This document shows, piece after piece, positions 12,106 through 22,155 of a stretch of DNA of 64,000 bases. The notes beneath the pieces are model-generated. The model was not told the DNA's origin and searched no databases. It saw nothing but the letters and a program-made list of their open reading frames with translations. The translations under genes and the position numbers were made by a program. Origin of the DNA: Vandiemenella viatica (lineage: Eukaryota; Arthropoda; Insecta; Orthoptera; Morabidae); NCBI GenBank assembly GCA_031002005.1, contig CM061920.1, positions 44,680,610 to 44,744,609 of the forward strand. The letters are read 5' to 3'. Position 1 is the first letter of the stretch. Each line of letters opens with the position of its first letter.

Positions 12106-12539
12106 ATCAAAACTCTTTACATTCACGAACATAGTCGTGGGCACCAGCTATTAATCAATACGCTACTTGTTCAGTGTTTGTTTATAAATCAATATCATTT
12201 CTGCTTGTTATCCCTTCACATTTGCATGATTCCAATTTTGGCACATCCCTTCACAACGAACTGAAATTCCTTTACTTTCTTATGTATTTCACAATCCTCC
12301 CTCCTTTTTAATGTCATGAGATCCTTTTCTCAAAATATTACACTTACTTTACACAGCTTTCTCCTTATTGTCTCTTTATTATTTTCTGTTTCACTGTCTA
12401 AAACATTGCTAGTTCTCTTAGATCTTTTTTATCTCACGTCACTCAATTTTTTGTTATAAACATTTTAAAACATAACTATCCTAACCAAGTTGTTCCCACA
12501 AACATCCCCTACTTTCTATGCGCTACAACAATATAATTT
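12106..12539. other. AT-rich DNA, nothing recognised
   Basis: No coding signature or repeat boundary is visible between the satellite array and the dispersed repeat at 12540. Confidence 0.4.
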
Positions 12540-12760
12540 AATCTCATTTACTGCGATTGAGCGTATGCTCCACTTTTAATTTCAATAAACACCTATATAG
12601 TCTACTCCTTTATTATTATTTTACTATCTTAAATCTTTTGATTGTAAATTCCATCCCCCCCTCTCCGCCCCATTTACTTTTTCCCTTTACACATTTTAAT
12701 TTATTTAAGTGTTTTGTAAATTATTCACCATTTAACTTTGTAATTTATTCCAAAATTGTG
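12540..12760. repeat. Second copy of the repeat found at 1910-2090
   Basis: TTTAATCTCATTTACTGCGA followed by GAGCGTATGCTCC parallels TTTAATTTAATTTAACTGCA and AAGCGCACGCTCC at 1910-1950. TTGTAAATTATTCACCATTT parallels TGGTAAATTATTCATCATTT at 2041. Order and orientation agree, so both are copies of one dispersed element, probably the LINE fossil of the window's start. Confidence 0.6.
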
Positions 12761-12820
12761 GGACTATCACGCAAGACTCTTTCCAAAATTCCCGCTTAAC
12801 CAATAGAAACCATAGAACCA

Positions 12821-12845
12821 ATATATATATATATATATATATATA
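12821..12845. repeat. (AT)n microsatellite
   Basis: An uninterrupted AT dinucleotide tract of about 25 bp. Confidence 0.95.
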
Positions 12846-12869
12846 CTTCTGAAACAGCTTGCTAAAAAA

Positions 12870-14450
12870 TGGAAGCTACTTCCCTCCTTCGTATCAGTAT
12901 ATGACCCCTTTGAGTAAACTCTTCTCAGGTTTCCAGCCGCGTAAAAATGTCACACTTGTGGGACGTTTCGAAGGTGTCTATCTCAGCCCTTATTTTCAGC
13001 CATAGATGTCACTGAATAACTGTTTGTTTACACGCTGCTGCGGATACGGTGAAATACAAAAGCAAACCAGTGCGATGACGTCATCCACTCTCCTGCTCAG
13101 TACCGAAATGAATCTGTTTCAGCATTTTGATAGCCGGGTTCCAGGCCGCACTGAGTTGGTAACAAGTGTCTGTTAACTATGGAATCCGTTGTTCTGATTT
13201 CTATAGCTTCTGTTATAATGATGTGCAAAAAATCTCTGACCCAGGCTAAAATTGTAATTTTTTCAAAACTAAATGTATAACATTCTTGAATACTATGTTC
13301 GGCCACGGCTGATTTCTCTCCTTGCGTGTCCTGCACAATACGCCGCTGTATTTGTCCGATATAACCACTGCCTCATTCAGAAGGTGTATAATACACATCA
13401 AGGGTTCGAAAACCGAGCTCATCTTTAATGCTGCGTACAAAATTTTTAATTTTTGCGAGTAGTTTAAGAATTGTCTTCACTACGTCTTGTCAATACTATC
13501 TTTCTATCGATATTCCTTCTTTTTAAACGCACGACTAATGTGTTCCTGATTATAACCATCGTTAAAGAAAGTTCTCGATAGAGAGTCCAGTTCATCTGCC
13601 ACAAATCCTTCGTGCTCTGTGTGACAAGGTGGTTAAAACAGTGTTGCGTTGCGCTGGATGGTATAGCTGTTGGCGTTTAAATGTAAATCAGTATGGATTG
13701 CTTCCAGATGAACAGAGTGTCCAAGTGAACCGTCGGAACGTTTTATAATGAACACATCAAGAAACAGTAGCAATAGTCCTCCTCCAATTCCATGTTGAAC
13801 TTAATATTTTCATGGATATAATTCCTACATGCCAGGTATTGCTCAAGGCTGTGTCTACCATGAGGCCAAATCACAAACGTATTATCAACATACCTGTAAA
13901 AACAGTTTGGCTGGAGCGGCGCATTGTTAAGTGCATCCTCTTAAAAAAAAAAAAAACTCCTTGAAGAAATTGACAGAAGACAAAGGCGAGCCCATTGGTA
14001 CACCATCCACTTGCTCGTAATATTCTCCTTTAAACCGAAAATAAGTGGTTATCAACACATTGTGGAACATATCAATGATTTTATAATCAAAATGCCTTCT
14101 GGAAAGTTCTAAGGAGTAAAAAGAGACAACACATCAAAGATCACCATTAAATCCCCCGGATCTAACTTTATGCTGACCAAGATTTTCCATACGACCGGTT
14201 ACCAGCTTCCAATCATCATTTTCTCCCTCTTCACTAAATCCAATATCTTTCCTTTCCACTTTTATAGTCTGAGCCACAAGGGTTCTAACCGTTCACCAAT
14301 CCCTGATCTTTTCTTCCAGCTCTGAAAGTTTACTATCCCTAACAGAAAGTGGATAAAACCATGGGAGGGCTTTATTTATTTCCCGTTTTCCCTCTTCAGT
14401 TCGTGCTCAATCAAATCAACTCTTATACTCACTCCAATACACCCCATTCG
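12870..14450 (-). mobile_element. Penelope-like element 1 (RT + GIY-YIG), degenerate
   Basis: Minus-strand protein blocks appear in family order. RT blocks come first: YYEQVDGVPMGSPLSSVNFF (13964-14030; the 'G.AMGSPLSP..A' motif) and RYVDNTFVIWPHG (13859-13899; the YVDD box with the second Asp changed to Asn). A GIY-YIG block follows, with GYIGQIQRRI (13335-13372), and then AEHSIQE, ILAWVRDF and EAIEI (13140-13320), the usual C-terminal end of Penelope endonucleases. The 3' flank carries TTCGAAACGTCCCACAAGTG (minus strand, ~12960-12990), similar to the CGAAACGTC segment of the hammerhead-like motif at 18316. An A13 run at ~13941 and several frameshifts break the frame. PLEs prime reverse transcription with the GIY-YIG nuclease; this copy is dead. 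Confidence 0.82.
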
Positions 14451-14699
14451 CCACGAAAATGAGTCAGCCGCAACACATTCCAGGTATGATTCATCCCTAA
14501 TACGTCTAGTATCTCCTAAACGAATCGTAAGCTTTAAAAATGATACTTTATATAGATATTAAATTTTTTCTAATATTCAAATAAAAATTATACTGTGCAC
14601 TTCACCTTGACCAATTTGGCACTCGCTTTCAAGCAAAAGGTAGTTGGAAAATTTTCTTTTGTGGAACAGTGATAAGAATAAATTACCAATTAGTAATTT

Positions 14700-14733
<34 letters not shown>

Positions 14734-15540
14734 GATGGAATTTAAAATTATCATTTTCCAAAGGAAGATGTTGGCGGGTACAAGAAAGGGGAAAAATTGG
14801 CGGGTATGGAGGATGCAACCGGAGCATGAACTCTACAGCAATAACTTATTATTACTTTTTAAAATTTTACCAGTGCCATTTTTCTGTAATTCGTGGCTTT
14901 CATAAAATACCGACATTAATAATTTTAATAAATTTGATGACAGCAAACTTTTTTTCCCTACAGAAGACATAAGTTTTATTCCATAGAAATTACATGTATC
15001 TGATTATAAGTATGTTGTAAAAGTTTTAAAATTTTGTAATAATGATGATTTTTTAGTATTTGGTTTAAACATGAGTACACCATTTGAAAGACCATTTCGC
15101 AAAAACGAATTTTTTTAATTGAGATCATATTAATGTTTGTGTAGCGAATCATCAATACACGAGAGTACCTCGCACTTGCGGACTAGAAGAATATATTTAA
15201 ACTATTATGAAATGATTCTAAATCTTTTGTAACGACGAATTCTTTTAATCTGTTTCTCTCTATCAGAAAATGTAAACAAAACTAATTTATTTTTTCTTAA
15301 ACGGAAAATTGGCATACGTTCTAAGGTGTAGTAGTACATAATTTACTCTTACGGATAATTTATGTATTACTCTCCCATATCACCGTGTATACAAATTATC
15401 TAAATAAATACTGGTTACCTTCTCAATGAAAAACACATTCATTAATAACTCGACCTTCTCCATGGCTAAAGGCCACGCAGTAAAAAGACGTCTATTTCAT
15501 TATAATAATCATCAGTCATTCACTCAATTCGGTTTTACAG
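14451..15540. other. AT-rich DNA with an A30 homopolymer
   Basis: No gene is recognised. A 30-base A run lies at 14701-14730, possibly a retroposed poly(A) tail. The reading frame through it (14669-14905) is an artefact of the lysine run. Confidence 0.5.
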
Positions 15541-15744
15541 CCGCAGGAGGGCTGTCCGTGCTACCTTTCGCGTGCACCCACTGCGACGCCGTCTCCACCA
15601 CTACCACCACAACCAGCGCAGCCGCTGTTGTACCAGTTCTCCGGAGATGCTGGCGCAAGATTCCTATCCCAACAGCCCATACCTTCACAAGGCGTCTTCT
15701 GCTATGTTGCTGTTGTCGGGGAAGACGAAACTGTCTCCACCTGA
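15541..15744 (+). CDS. Possible orphan coding exon (3' terminal), unknown product
   Basis: A GC-rich island in strongly AT-rich DNA begins right after a possible splice acceptor (TTTTACAG, AG at 15539-15540). It is open for 67 codons to TGA at 15742-15744. The translation starts PQEGCPCYLSRAP, has a proline/alanine-rich stretch (SPPLPPQPAQPLLY) and ends GVFCYVAVVGEDETVST. AATAAA follows near 15774. I do not recognise the product. No upstream exon of the same gene is visible, and the island also has open frames on the other frames and strand, so a repeat fragment or chance is quite possible. Confidence 0.25.
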   Translation, partial: PQEGCPCYLSRAPTATPSPPLPPQPAQPLLYQFSGDAGARFLSQQPIPSQGVFCYVAVVGEDETVST

Positions 15745-16769
15745 CGAACCATTTAGAACAAACCAACTAGGGAAATAAAAATGCTTGCTGTTACCTGAAA
15801 GATAAATGTTCATTTAATGGGCTTCGCACCATTTATATTATTAACAGGATTCATCTCTGAAGTGAACTTGAGTGGAACTAAAGATAATTTACTTGATAGC
15901 AGCTCTTTAGTTTTTCCATCTATGCTCTTGACGGTGACTAAACATAACTACTACCGTAAATCTTCAATTATCTTATTATTAATTTTGATTTGTGTAAGGA
16001 ACTATCATTCTTTTAGAAATACTTTTTAAAGTGTGCCGTGATTGGATTTGATTATCAGTAGGGAAACGTTTCAATAAAATTATTTGGTGATCTGCTTTGT
16101 GTTTATTTCATCTCCTGACAAAGAAGTGATAAGAAGCAAATCAGCGAAAAGTATGTACTGATTGTGATACGAGGAATGAAATGTCAATTATTAAGAAGAA
16201 ATTTGTTAAGTCAATAATGTAATTCAACACATGAATGGATTAAATTTTTCATATAAAAAAAGGTTTCAACAGTTCATTACATATGATGTTATTCTTCAGA
16301 AGGATGACAATATATAACATTTGAAGTATGTATTATCATACACAAGTAAACATAGTAATGGACTAGCAGTTACACGTGACTTCGTCTGCTTGGAAAGGTA
16401 TTATAGTGTAAGAATTTTTTAATAATAATAATAATAAATATTGTAATAATGAAAAATTATTTACATTCTATAGCAAAAAAGCAATTTCAGTAATATTTAT
16501 CATCTAAAAAAATAATATTATTTGCTGTTTGATTATTGTTTTATTTTGATCACATATTTATTCGAGCAATTATTTCTGATTTAAAAATAGGAATTTCCAT
16601 GGATTAAGTTCATTGAGAATTATTTTTATCTGCTTTCACTGACGACATATTAATTGATGTCATTATTTTAGCCGCATGTAAGTAGTTACAACGGGTAAAA
16701 TATCGATCAGGATGCAGTATATTAACGTGCATGTGAAATAATTTATGACTTTCGATCGGCAATATCAGT
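15745..16769. other. AT-rich DNA, nothing recognised
   Basis: Simple-sequence AATAATAATAATAAT occurs at about 16420-16437. I see no coding signature. Confidence 0.4.
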
Positions 16770-16947
16770 GTAGGTGTTGATAAGGTTGAAATTCAACTTG
16801 GACCAGAATGACAACTGACACGCACACGATAGATTTATTTCTATAATTTACTATGTAACATAAGGTTTTAGAAATCCTAGTATATTTTTAATTTCATTGC
16901 TTCCATATTGATTCCGTCAAATCTTATATCTCTAAACGAGCAATTCT

Positions 16948-16983
<36 letters not shown>

Positions 16984-17600
16984 CTCGGAAACGGCATTGA
17001 CGATTTGGATGAAATTTGATATTTACATAACGTTTTGACTTTTAAGATTACCTAAATAGTTATCTTCCCTACAAAAAAGTGAGTTTACAAAATACGAACA
17101 ATTTTGTCACTCGGTATCTCGAAAACGGCACTATCGCCGTCTCGTAGACAATTCAGGTACCAGAAAGCATACAAATAGATTCTCTTTGATTTCAAAGAAT
17201 ATTTAAACGAACAGTTCTTGTATACTGGCTGACCCGTGGAAATATTAGCACTGCAAGTTTAATTGAAAAACATTTAAAAAGGAAGATAATTAAAAAATTA
17301 GCATTGGTTTTGACAGAGGTAATACTTTACAGAAACTTCTTTGAAAATAATATTACCGGTACCAGTTATAAAGTTATCATTGTTTACTTTTTGACCGTAA
17401 AATGTGGTTGTTAGTTTGTCATTAAATACAGTTCAAGTTTATGTCGCAATAAACGACGTTGCTAACTTAGGATAAAGTGATTGTATCAATGCGCGTGTGA
17501 TTGAGACTTTGAATATTGGTGGAGATTGTGGATAGGTTGAAATTCAGCCTGGACCATAATGAAAACTGAACCATTTTGTCACAGCCAAAGGCAAGAGGAA
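16770..17600. repeat. Dispersed repeat of the 'CCTGGACCA' / 'ATCTCGAAAAC' family
   Basis: This stretch has GTTGAAATTCAACTTGGACC (16788) and GTTGAAATTCAGCCTGGACC (17538), together with GGTATCTCGAAAACGGC (17113). The same building blocks recur at 21.3-23.0, 24.1-24.4, 40.1-40.7, 41.3 and 43.4-43.7 kb. The segment 17001-17047 (GATTTGGATGAAATTTGAT...AACGTTTTGACTTTTAAG) is an uninterrupted version of the sequence into which mariner inserted at 21750. An (AT)n tract lies at 16950-16978. Confidence 0.6.
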
Positions 17601-18251
17601 TTTGGTTATCAGTTATTTAAGCAACTTTCATAAGCACTATGTGACGTTGTGACGTCATGTATCGCGACGTAAACTACTTCCTTAAACACTACCATCTTGT
17701 AACGATAATGTTGTCTGGTGGTGGGGAAATTGTTGGGGTACTGGTTATTACTTGATTGCAGGTTCTTATACTATTGAGTCATAAAGTCGTCATATGAATA
17801 TTCTTCCGATTTATCATCCAAATACACACATACAAGACCACCACCACCAATGATTATACTTCTTTAACTCGACCGTGCATAAAGGCTATGCGGCACTTCT
17901 TCTACTGTTTGCAAGTTCGGAACTACACTATCATCACTTGGTTCGTACACCTTGTTTCAACTCCTACAAATGTACTAATCTTTACGAAGCACTATTTGTT
18001 TGTCTGCTTGCAAGTGGCGTTTTTATAAAGTTGCATCTGCTCCACACAATAGTGCGGGGCGCGTGGCCAAACTATTACCGGGCGCGCAGACACTCACGAC
18101 CAATCTCCCAGACGGCCAGCGACAGACAAACCTCAACAATCAGACTCGCACCTCGCGTCTTACGCTCGACAATTTTTTCGTTCCGATTCGTCCGCTTAAC
18201 ACAAATACATACATGGTTTTAATGCTGTCTCACCACAACCTTAATTATAAA
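17601..18251. other. Unassigned DNA with a GC-richer patch at 18040-18190
   Basis: A TATAAAG precedes a GC-richer patch starting near 18050 (GTGCGGGGCGCGTGGCC). Two overlapping frames cross it, but neither has a recognisable domain. It could be promoter or terminal-repeat DNA of an element; I cannot assign it. Confidence 0.3.
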
Positions 18252-18263
18252 ACATTTAAAAAG

Positions 18264-18407
18264 TAATGAAATATAATCTTCACGGGTGTTCAGCCGGATG
18301 GTGTCAAAGTAACACGACGTTTCGACAGCAAGCTCGGCTGTCTTCATCAGGTATCGGTGTCTGCTGACTGTCGTAAGCTGGCTGTCACCGCGTCGGCTGA
18401 CTTGGCT
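18264..18407 (-). repeat. Left inverted terminus of the composite (PLE 3' end)
   Basis: Reading minus, this segment contains the motifs CTGATGA, GACAGC...GCTGTC, GAAACGTC, TTTGACACCATCCGGCTG and CACCCGTGAAGATTATATTT. All recur at the right end in opposite orientation with roughly 90% identity. A (CAT)6 microsatellite borders it at about 18407-18424. Confidence 0.9.
18316..18350 (-). ncRNA. Hammerhead-ribozyme-like core, left terminus
   Basis: On the minus strand the order is CTGATGA (18350-18344), one extra A (18343), stem II GACAGC/GCTGTC (18342-18337 with 18329-18324) closed by a 7-base loop, then GAAAC and GTC (18323-18316). The flanks GATAC (before CTGATGA) and GTGTT (after GTC) can pair as a short helix I with G-U wobbles. 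Type I hammerheads with a very short palindromic helix III (ACGU) are established for Penelope-like elements. The extra A between CTGATGA and stem II departs from the canonical core, so activity of this copy is uncertain. Confidence 0.5.
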
Positions 18408-18479
18408 CATCATCATCATCATCATTGTCATTTGACAGGTGAACGAATCCACCTGTCTGGCTGTTTCACCGTGTCGCCG

Positions 18480-19640
18480 GTCTTCAGCCTCGGTTGAATT
18501 TTTTTGCTGTCGGTGTAGTAGTAATCCCGCCTGACTCCGCAGGAAGCACGCCGCCCTCGACGTTTGGTGGATGGAGAGCTGTCTGGAATGAAACAAAGCT
18601 ACTTACGGCGTGGTGGCCACATTGCTTGCGAGTGCAGCTGCAATGGCTGCAGCAACTTGTTGTGGGAGTGCCAGGACGGCGCTCATGACGGCGTCTAGCC
18701 CAGCCGCTTGATCGCACCCTCCTGCACGGCCGGATGGCGAGGCTGTTCGCCCCCTCCACTCGTCCCCGCTTGGTGCCGGACGCGCACTGCCGTTTGGCTG
18801 GGCGCTGCTGCTGGCTGCATTGTTGGTGGGCAGCACCGTCTCCCCTTCCTGCTTCTCTCTCTGGTTGTTGGTTCGGCGCTTCCTGCGCTGCTTGTGGTGT
18901 TGGGCCCGATGTGGTTGATTGGTGGTCTGCTGTTCGGCTGCGGTCGTCTCAGGCACCCTTTTGCGAAGTTGGAGACGAGCTGGACATTTTGCCGCGCAAG
19001 CGGCGTGCTTCAATCCGCAGTTGCAGCATGTAGGAGAGTCTCGAGGTCGTTCACATTCCGAGACTCGATGTTTCCCCTCCGCATCGGACGCAACGTTGTC
19101 TTTCAGTGCAATTCAAGGCCTTGTGTCCGTAATTGGTGCATCTGAAAACATTGTTGGAATTTAGGAGCGGGCCTCTTCTTGAGTTCGACCCGCACCTTTT
19201 GTCCACAGCAGCTGTTTAACCTTGTGGACTGCCGGCTTTGCAGCCGCGTCCGGTTTGAAAGGTGAACAAAGGTAATGGTTCACTGCCTCCGACCCTTGTC
19301 ATCTGCTGTATATCGCTGACGGTGTGCCCACCATCTGCGAATGCTTTGGCAATATCCTTGGTGTGGGTGGTGGCTGGTAGGCCTCGGATGACAATGCCGC
19401 TTTTGTTGTCCCGGGACCGGTGTGCCCGAAGCGGACGTCACGCTCCTCAAGGTATTGCATGACCGTCCTCTTGTCGGTCGGGCAGGACACACTCAGCTTG
19501 AGGCCCTCGCCTTCAGGCCAGAATGAGGATGGGCAGCTCGGTCAGCAGTCTCGACGCGCCTCCTTATCTACCTGCCCACGTGGGGCGTCCGACCAATCAG
19601 AGCGCACCCGCCCCACCAGAGAGTGCCAGTGGTCACGGCC
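18480..19640 (-). pseudogene. Jockey-type LINE ORF1 (gag) remnant
   Basis: Minus-strand frames give PTDKRTVMQYLEERDV (~19430-19480, the start of the gag RNA-binding fold). Then comes a cysteine-rich zone with CCNCGLKHAACAAKC (18968-19020), as in the zinc knuckles of jockey/R1 ORF1. It is followed by a basic, Gln/Arg-rich linker and an Ala-rich C-terminal stretch ending at 18603. Frameshifts separate the N-terminal part from the knuckle. In such LINEs ORF1 packages the RNA. Its ORF2 is not continued on this strand: the sequence runs into the PLE terminus at ~18430 instead. Strong GC richness sets it apart from flanking DNA. Confidence 0.66.
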
Positions 19641-19699
19641 GGTGGGAGACCCCCCCCCCCCGATTGGTCGATGGCTAGTCCGCGGATGCCCGCGGCGCC

Positions 19700-20165
19700 C
19701 GACTGGTGTCATTAGCCGCTTTGACGGCTGCTTCGCTCTCGTCGGAGGTCATTAATAATAGCCTCCAAGCTTCGCTCAGGAAGAGCCCGCCGTCCCCTAT
19801 TTATGTTCTGGTCGTTCATTCAATCTCCAACGCCTCCTTTATGACCGAGTCCCAGAAAGTGGAGGCCCTGGTCAACACTACCGTTTTGTCAAAACTCAAT
19901 CATGTGCTCGTGGTCGAAAGCATGCTCCGCTAGGGCCGACTTTTCAAGCTGCCCCAGTTTTAGATGACGTTTATGTTCAGAAAGACGCTCTTCAATGGTT
20001 CTGGTGGTCTGTCCAATGTACACCTTGCCGCATTCACACGGTATGGAGTAAATGCCTGGGGTCCTCAAGCCTAGGTCATCTTTGACTGAGGGCAGTATGT
20101 CTCATATCTTGGCGGGGGGCCGGAAAATACTTTTTATACCAAACACACCAGGAAAGATTGGTAGT
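19700..20165 (-). pseudogene. Penelope-like GIY-YIG endonuclease domain (fragment)
   Basis: The minus strand reads FRPPAKI, then LPSVKDDLGLRTPGIYSIPC with ECGKVYIGQT, then TIEERLSEHKRHLKLGQLE and KSALAEHAF over ~19900-20150. GIYSIPCECGKVYIG is the GIY...YIG signature including the CxC pair found in Penelope endonucleases. The frame stops just after HEHMIEF. No PLE RT precedes it: a LINE RT on the opposite strand starts at 20165 instead. It is a different PLE lineage from those at 13 kb and 55 kb. Confidence 0.8.
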
Positions 20166-20900
20166 CTTCTCGCGCGTTGAGAAGGCTCTCTACGCCGACG
20201 ACACAGCCATGTACAACAAAGAGCCTAAACGTCAATACCCTGCGAACAAGATTGCAACAGGCTTGCAACAAAGTTCAGCAATGGGCGACCAAGTGGCGCT
20301 TAGCCTTTAACGCGCCGAAGAGTCAAGCGATCATTTTAACAAGGAGGAACGTGCCACACCTAACGCCTCTGACCCTCTTCGGGGAAGACATAAATTGAAC
20401 CAGGACTGCCACCTACCTAGGAGTCAAAATAGACAGAAGGATGACGTGGAAGCCCCATGTCACAAGTGTCCGTGGAAAAGCTGCAGGGGAGACTAAGGAA
20501 CTTTATACCCTCTCCTAAATCCCACATCAGCACTGAGACCGGACCTAGGCATCCGACTCTATGTCGCTCTCGTCAGACCCATACTGGAGTATGCTGCAGT
20601 CGTCTGGGGCAACACTGCTGCCTCCAACCTTCAACTGCTGCAGGTAATCCAGAACAGGGCCATCAGGAATGCGTACCATCTGCCGAGAGAGACGAGGGTA
20701 GACGTCCTCCATCAGATAGTGGACTACCACGACTTCGCCAAAGATACGAAAAGTTGGCAGCCCAGTTCTACAATGCAAGCCAAAAGTCTACAACCCTTTG
20801 ATAACAGCTCTGGGAGCTGAACCGATTTACGAACAACTCTCTCAGATGGCCAAGAAAACTCCTTGACCACCAGTAAAGAAATGATCAAACCCAAACTATG
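20165..20900 (+). pseudogene. Jockey-type LINE reverse transcriptase, C-terminal half
   Basis: The + strand begins almost at the catalytic box LYADDTAMYN (20188-20217). After a frameshift it continues with NVNTLRTRLQQACNKVQQW (frame 20177-20398), TATYLGVKIDRRMTWKPHVT, and then RPILEYAAVVWGNTAASNLQ with VIQNRAIRNAYHLPRETRVD (20575-20700). This is the thumb/C-terminal region of jockey-clade RTs. Everything upstream of YADD is absent. Several frameshifts make it non-functional. Confidence 0.8.
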
Positions 20901-21059
20901 AAATAAAATAACCGGATATTGACAAACCCCGACAGGACACACACTCTCAGGACAACCACAAAGTAATATGGAAGGCGATGCACACAAGCGCCAAAACTTC
21001 CCCACAGTCTGGGACCTAGGTTATCCCAGTTATGATGTCAAGGCAGCCAAGTCAGTCGA

Positions 21060-21222
21060 CGCGGTGACAGCCAGCTTACGACAGCCACTTACGACAGCCA
21101 GCAGACACCGTTACCTGATGAGACAGACGAGCTTGCTGTCGTAAAGTCGTGTTACTTTGACACCATCCGGCTGACACCCGTGAAGATTATATTTCATCAC
21201 TACGCGGAAAGTCTACACTCAC
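21060..21222 (+). repeat. Right inverted terminus of the composite (PLE 3' end)
   Basis: This is the reverse complement of 18264-18407 with small indels. It also shows a local duplication of the TTACGACAGCCA segment (21075-21100) and a 24 bp extension before the 12 bp flanking repeat. Confidence 0.88.
21115..21148 (+). ncRNA. Hammerhead-ribozyme-like core, right terminus (degraded)
   Basis: CTGATGA (21115-21121) is directly joined to stem II GACAG/CTGTC (21122-21126 with 21136-21140), which is the canonical spacing. The next box is GTAAAGTC (21141-21148) rather than GAAACGTC, so the invariant GAAA is broken. Each terminus of the composite carries a different single defect around the same core. 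Confidence 0.4.
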
Positions 21223-21748
21223 ACATTTAAAAAGTTCCTGGGTAACCGATCTTCGCTCGGTATCTTTCGATTTCTGTTCGATATACAAGAGTTCAAGTAA
21301 AGTTGATACTAAAGTGCATAATTAAATATTAATACATCTATAAATTCCTGAAAAAGACGCGTAAAACTAAGCGAGATATCAGAAAAATAAATTCCTTATT
21401 TTCGATTTGTCTCGACGAGTTTCATACGAATTCATCTATGGCGAAATTTATCTTCTGGTCCAGGTCGCATTTCAACCAACCACGTCAAATAACGATTCGA
21501 TATCTCGAGAACGAAGCGAGATATAAAAAAATTATTGTTTACTTTCAATTTTTCTCGTCGAGCTACATAAGAATCCATCATCAAGGGTTATCGTAGAATC
21601 CCCTGAATTACCACAAATCTCGCACAATTAATTAATCCCTGACTGGCATTAAGATTTCTATTTAACATAATAATAGCATTTTTCTTGGAAAGAAATTTAT
21701 GAGGCGGTCTCGCAAATGGATCTAGCGATTTGGATGAAATTTCATATG

Positions 21749-22121
21749 TACGAGGGCTATCCAGAAAGTAACAGACGTTTTGAAATAAAAAATAAACAAA
21801 GTAAAAAAAACCTATTTTTACTATATACATTTTGGGGGTAAACTCTTAGGCTATTTTTCTACATAATCGCCATTTAAATTAAGGTATTTATCATAACGTG
21901 GTACAAGTTTTTCAATACCCTCTCTGTAGAAATCTGCCGCCTGCGAGCTCAACCACTGGTGTACACCGGCGAATGCGTGTGTCCCCATTCCATCGACTGC
22001 CATTTTGTTTCATAGGTGACGTGCTTTACCCAAGCCTCGTCGCCAGTTACGATACGATCGATAACTTGGTTTCCACTTTTATCGCAGTCTTCCAGGAATG
22101 TCGGTGCTGCAGCAAATCCCT

Positions 22122-22155
<34 letters not shown>

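Larger units (their letters stand above)
18252..21234. mobile_element. Composite PLE/jockey element (18264-21222) with inverted PLE termini and 12 bp TSD
   Basis: The two ends are inverted copies of one ~145 bp Penelope-type 3' terminus (18264-18407 and, in reverse, about 21060-21198). Both 3' ends point outward. The unit is flanked by identical 12 bp ACATTTAAAAAG (18252-18263 and 21223-21234). Inside, from left to right, are a LINE gag ORF (minus), a PLE GIY-YIG domain (minus) and a jockey-type RT C-terminal half (plus). The right side has 24 extra bases (21199-21222) between the terminus and the repeat. Internal GC content is far above that of the flanks. Head-to-head inverted PLE copies are known for the family; a flanking duplication around the whole suggests integration as one unit. 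The repeat is AT-rich, so chance or pre-existing repeat sequence must be considered. Confidence 0.66.

Noticed and set aside
15524..15766. Minus-strand ORF through the 15.6 kb GC island
   Set aside because: Val/Arg low-complexity translation of CCA/CAC repeats with no domain; the + frame with acceptor and stop is the better, though weak, candidate.
18494..19164. Several long + strand ORFs in the GC-rich composite
   Set aside because: They are shadows of the minus-strand gag frame; only the minus strand shows the Cys/His knuckle and gag order.
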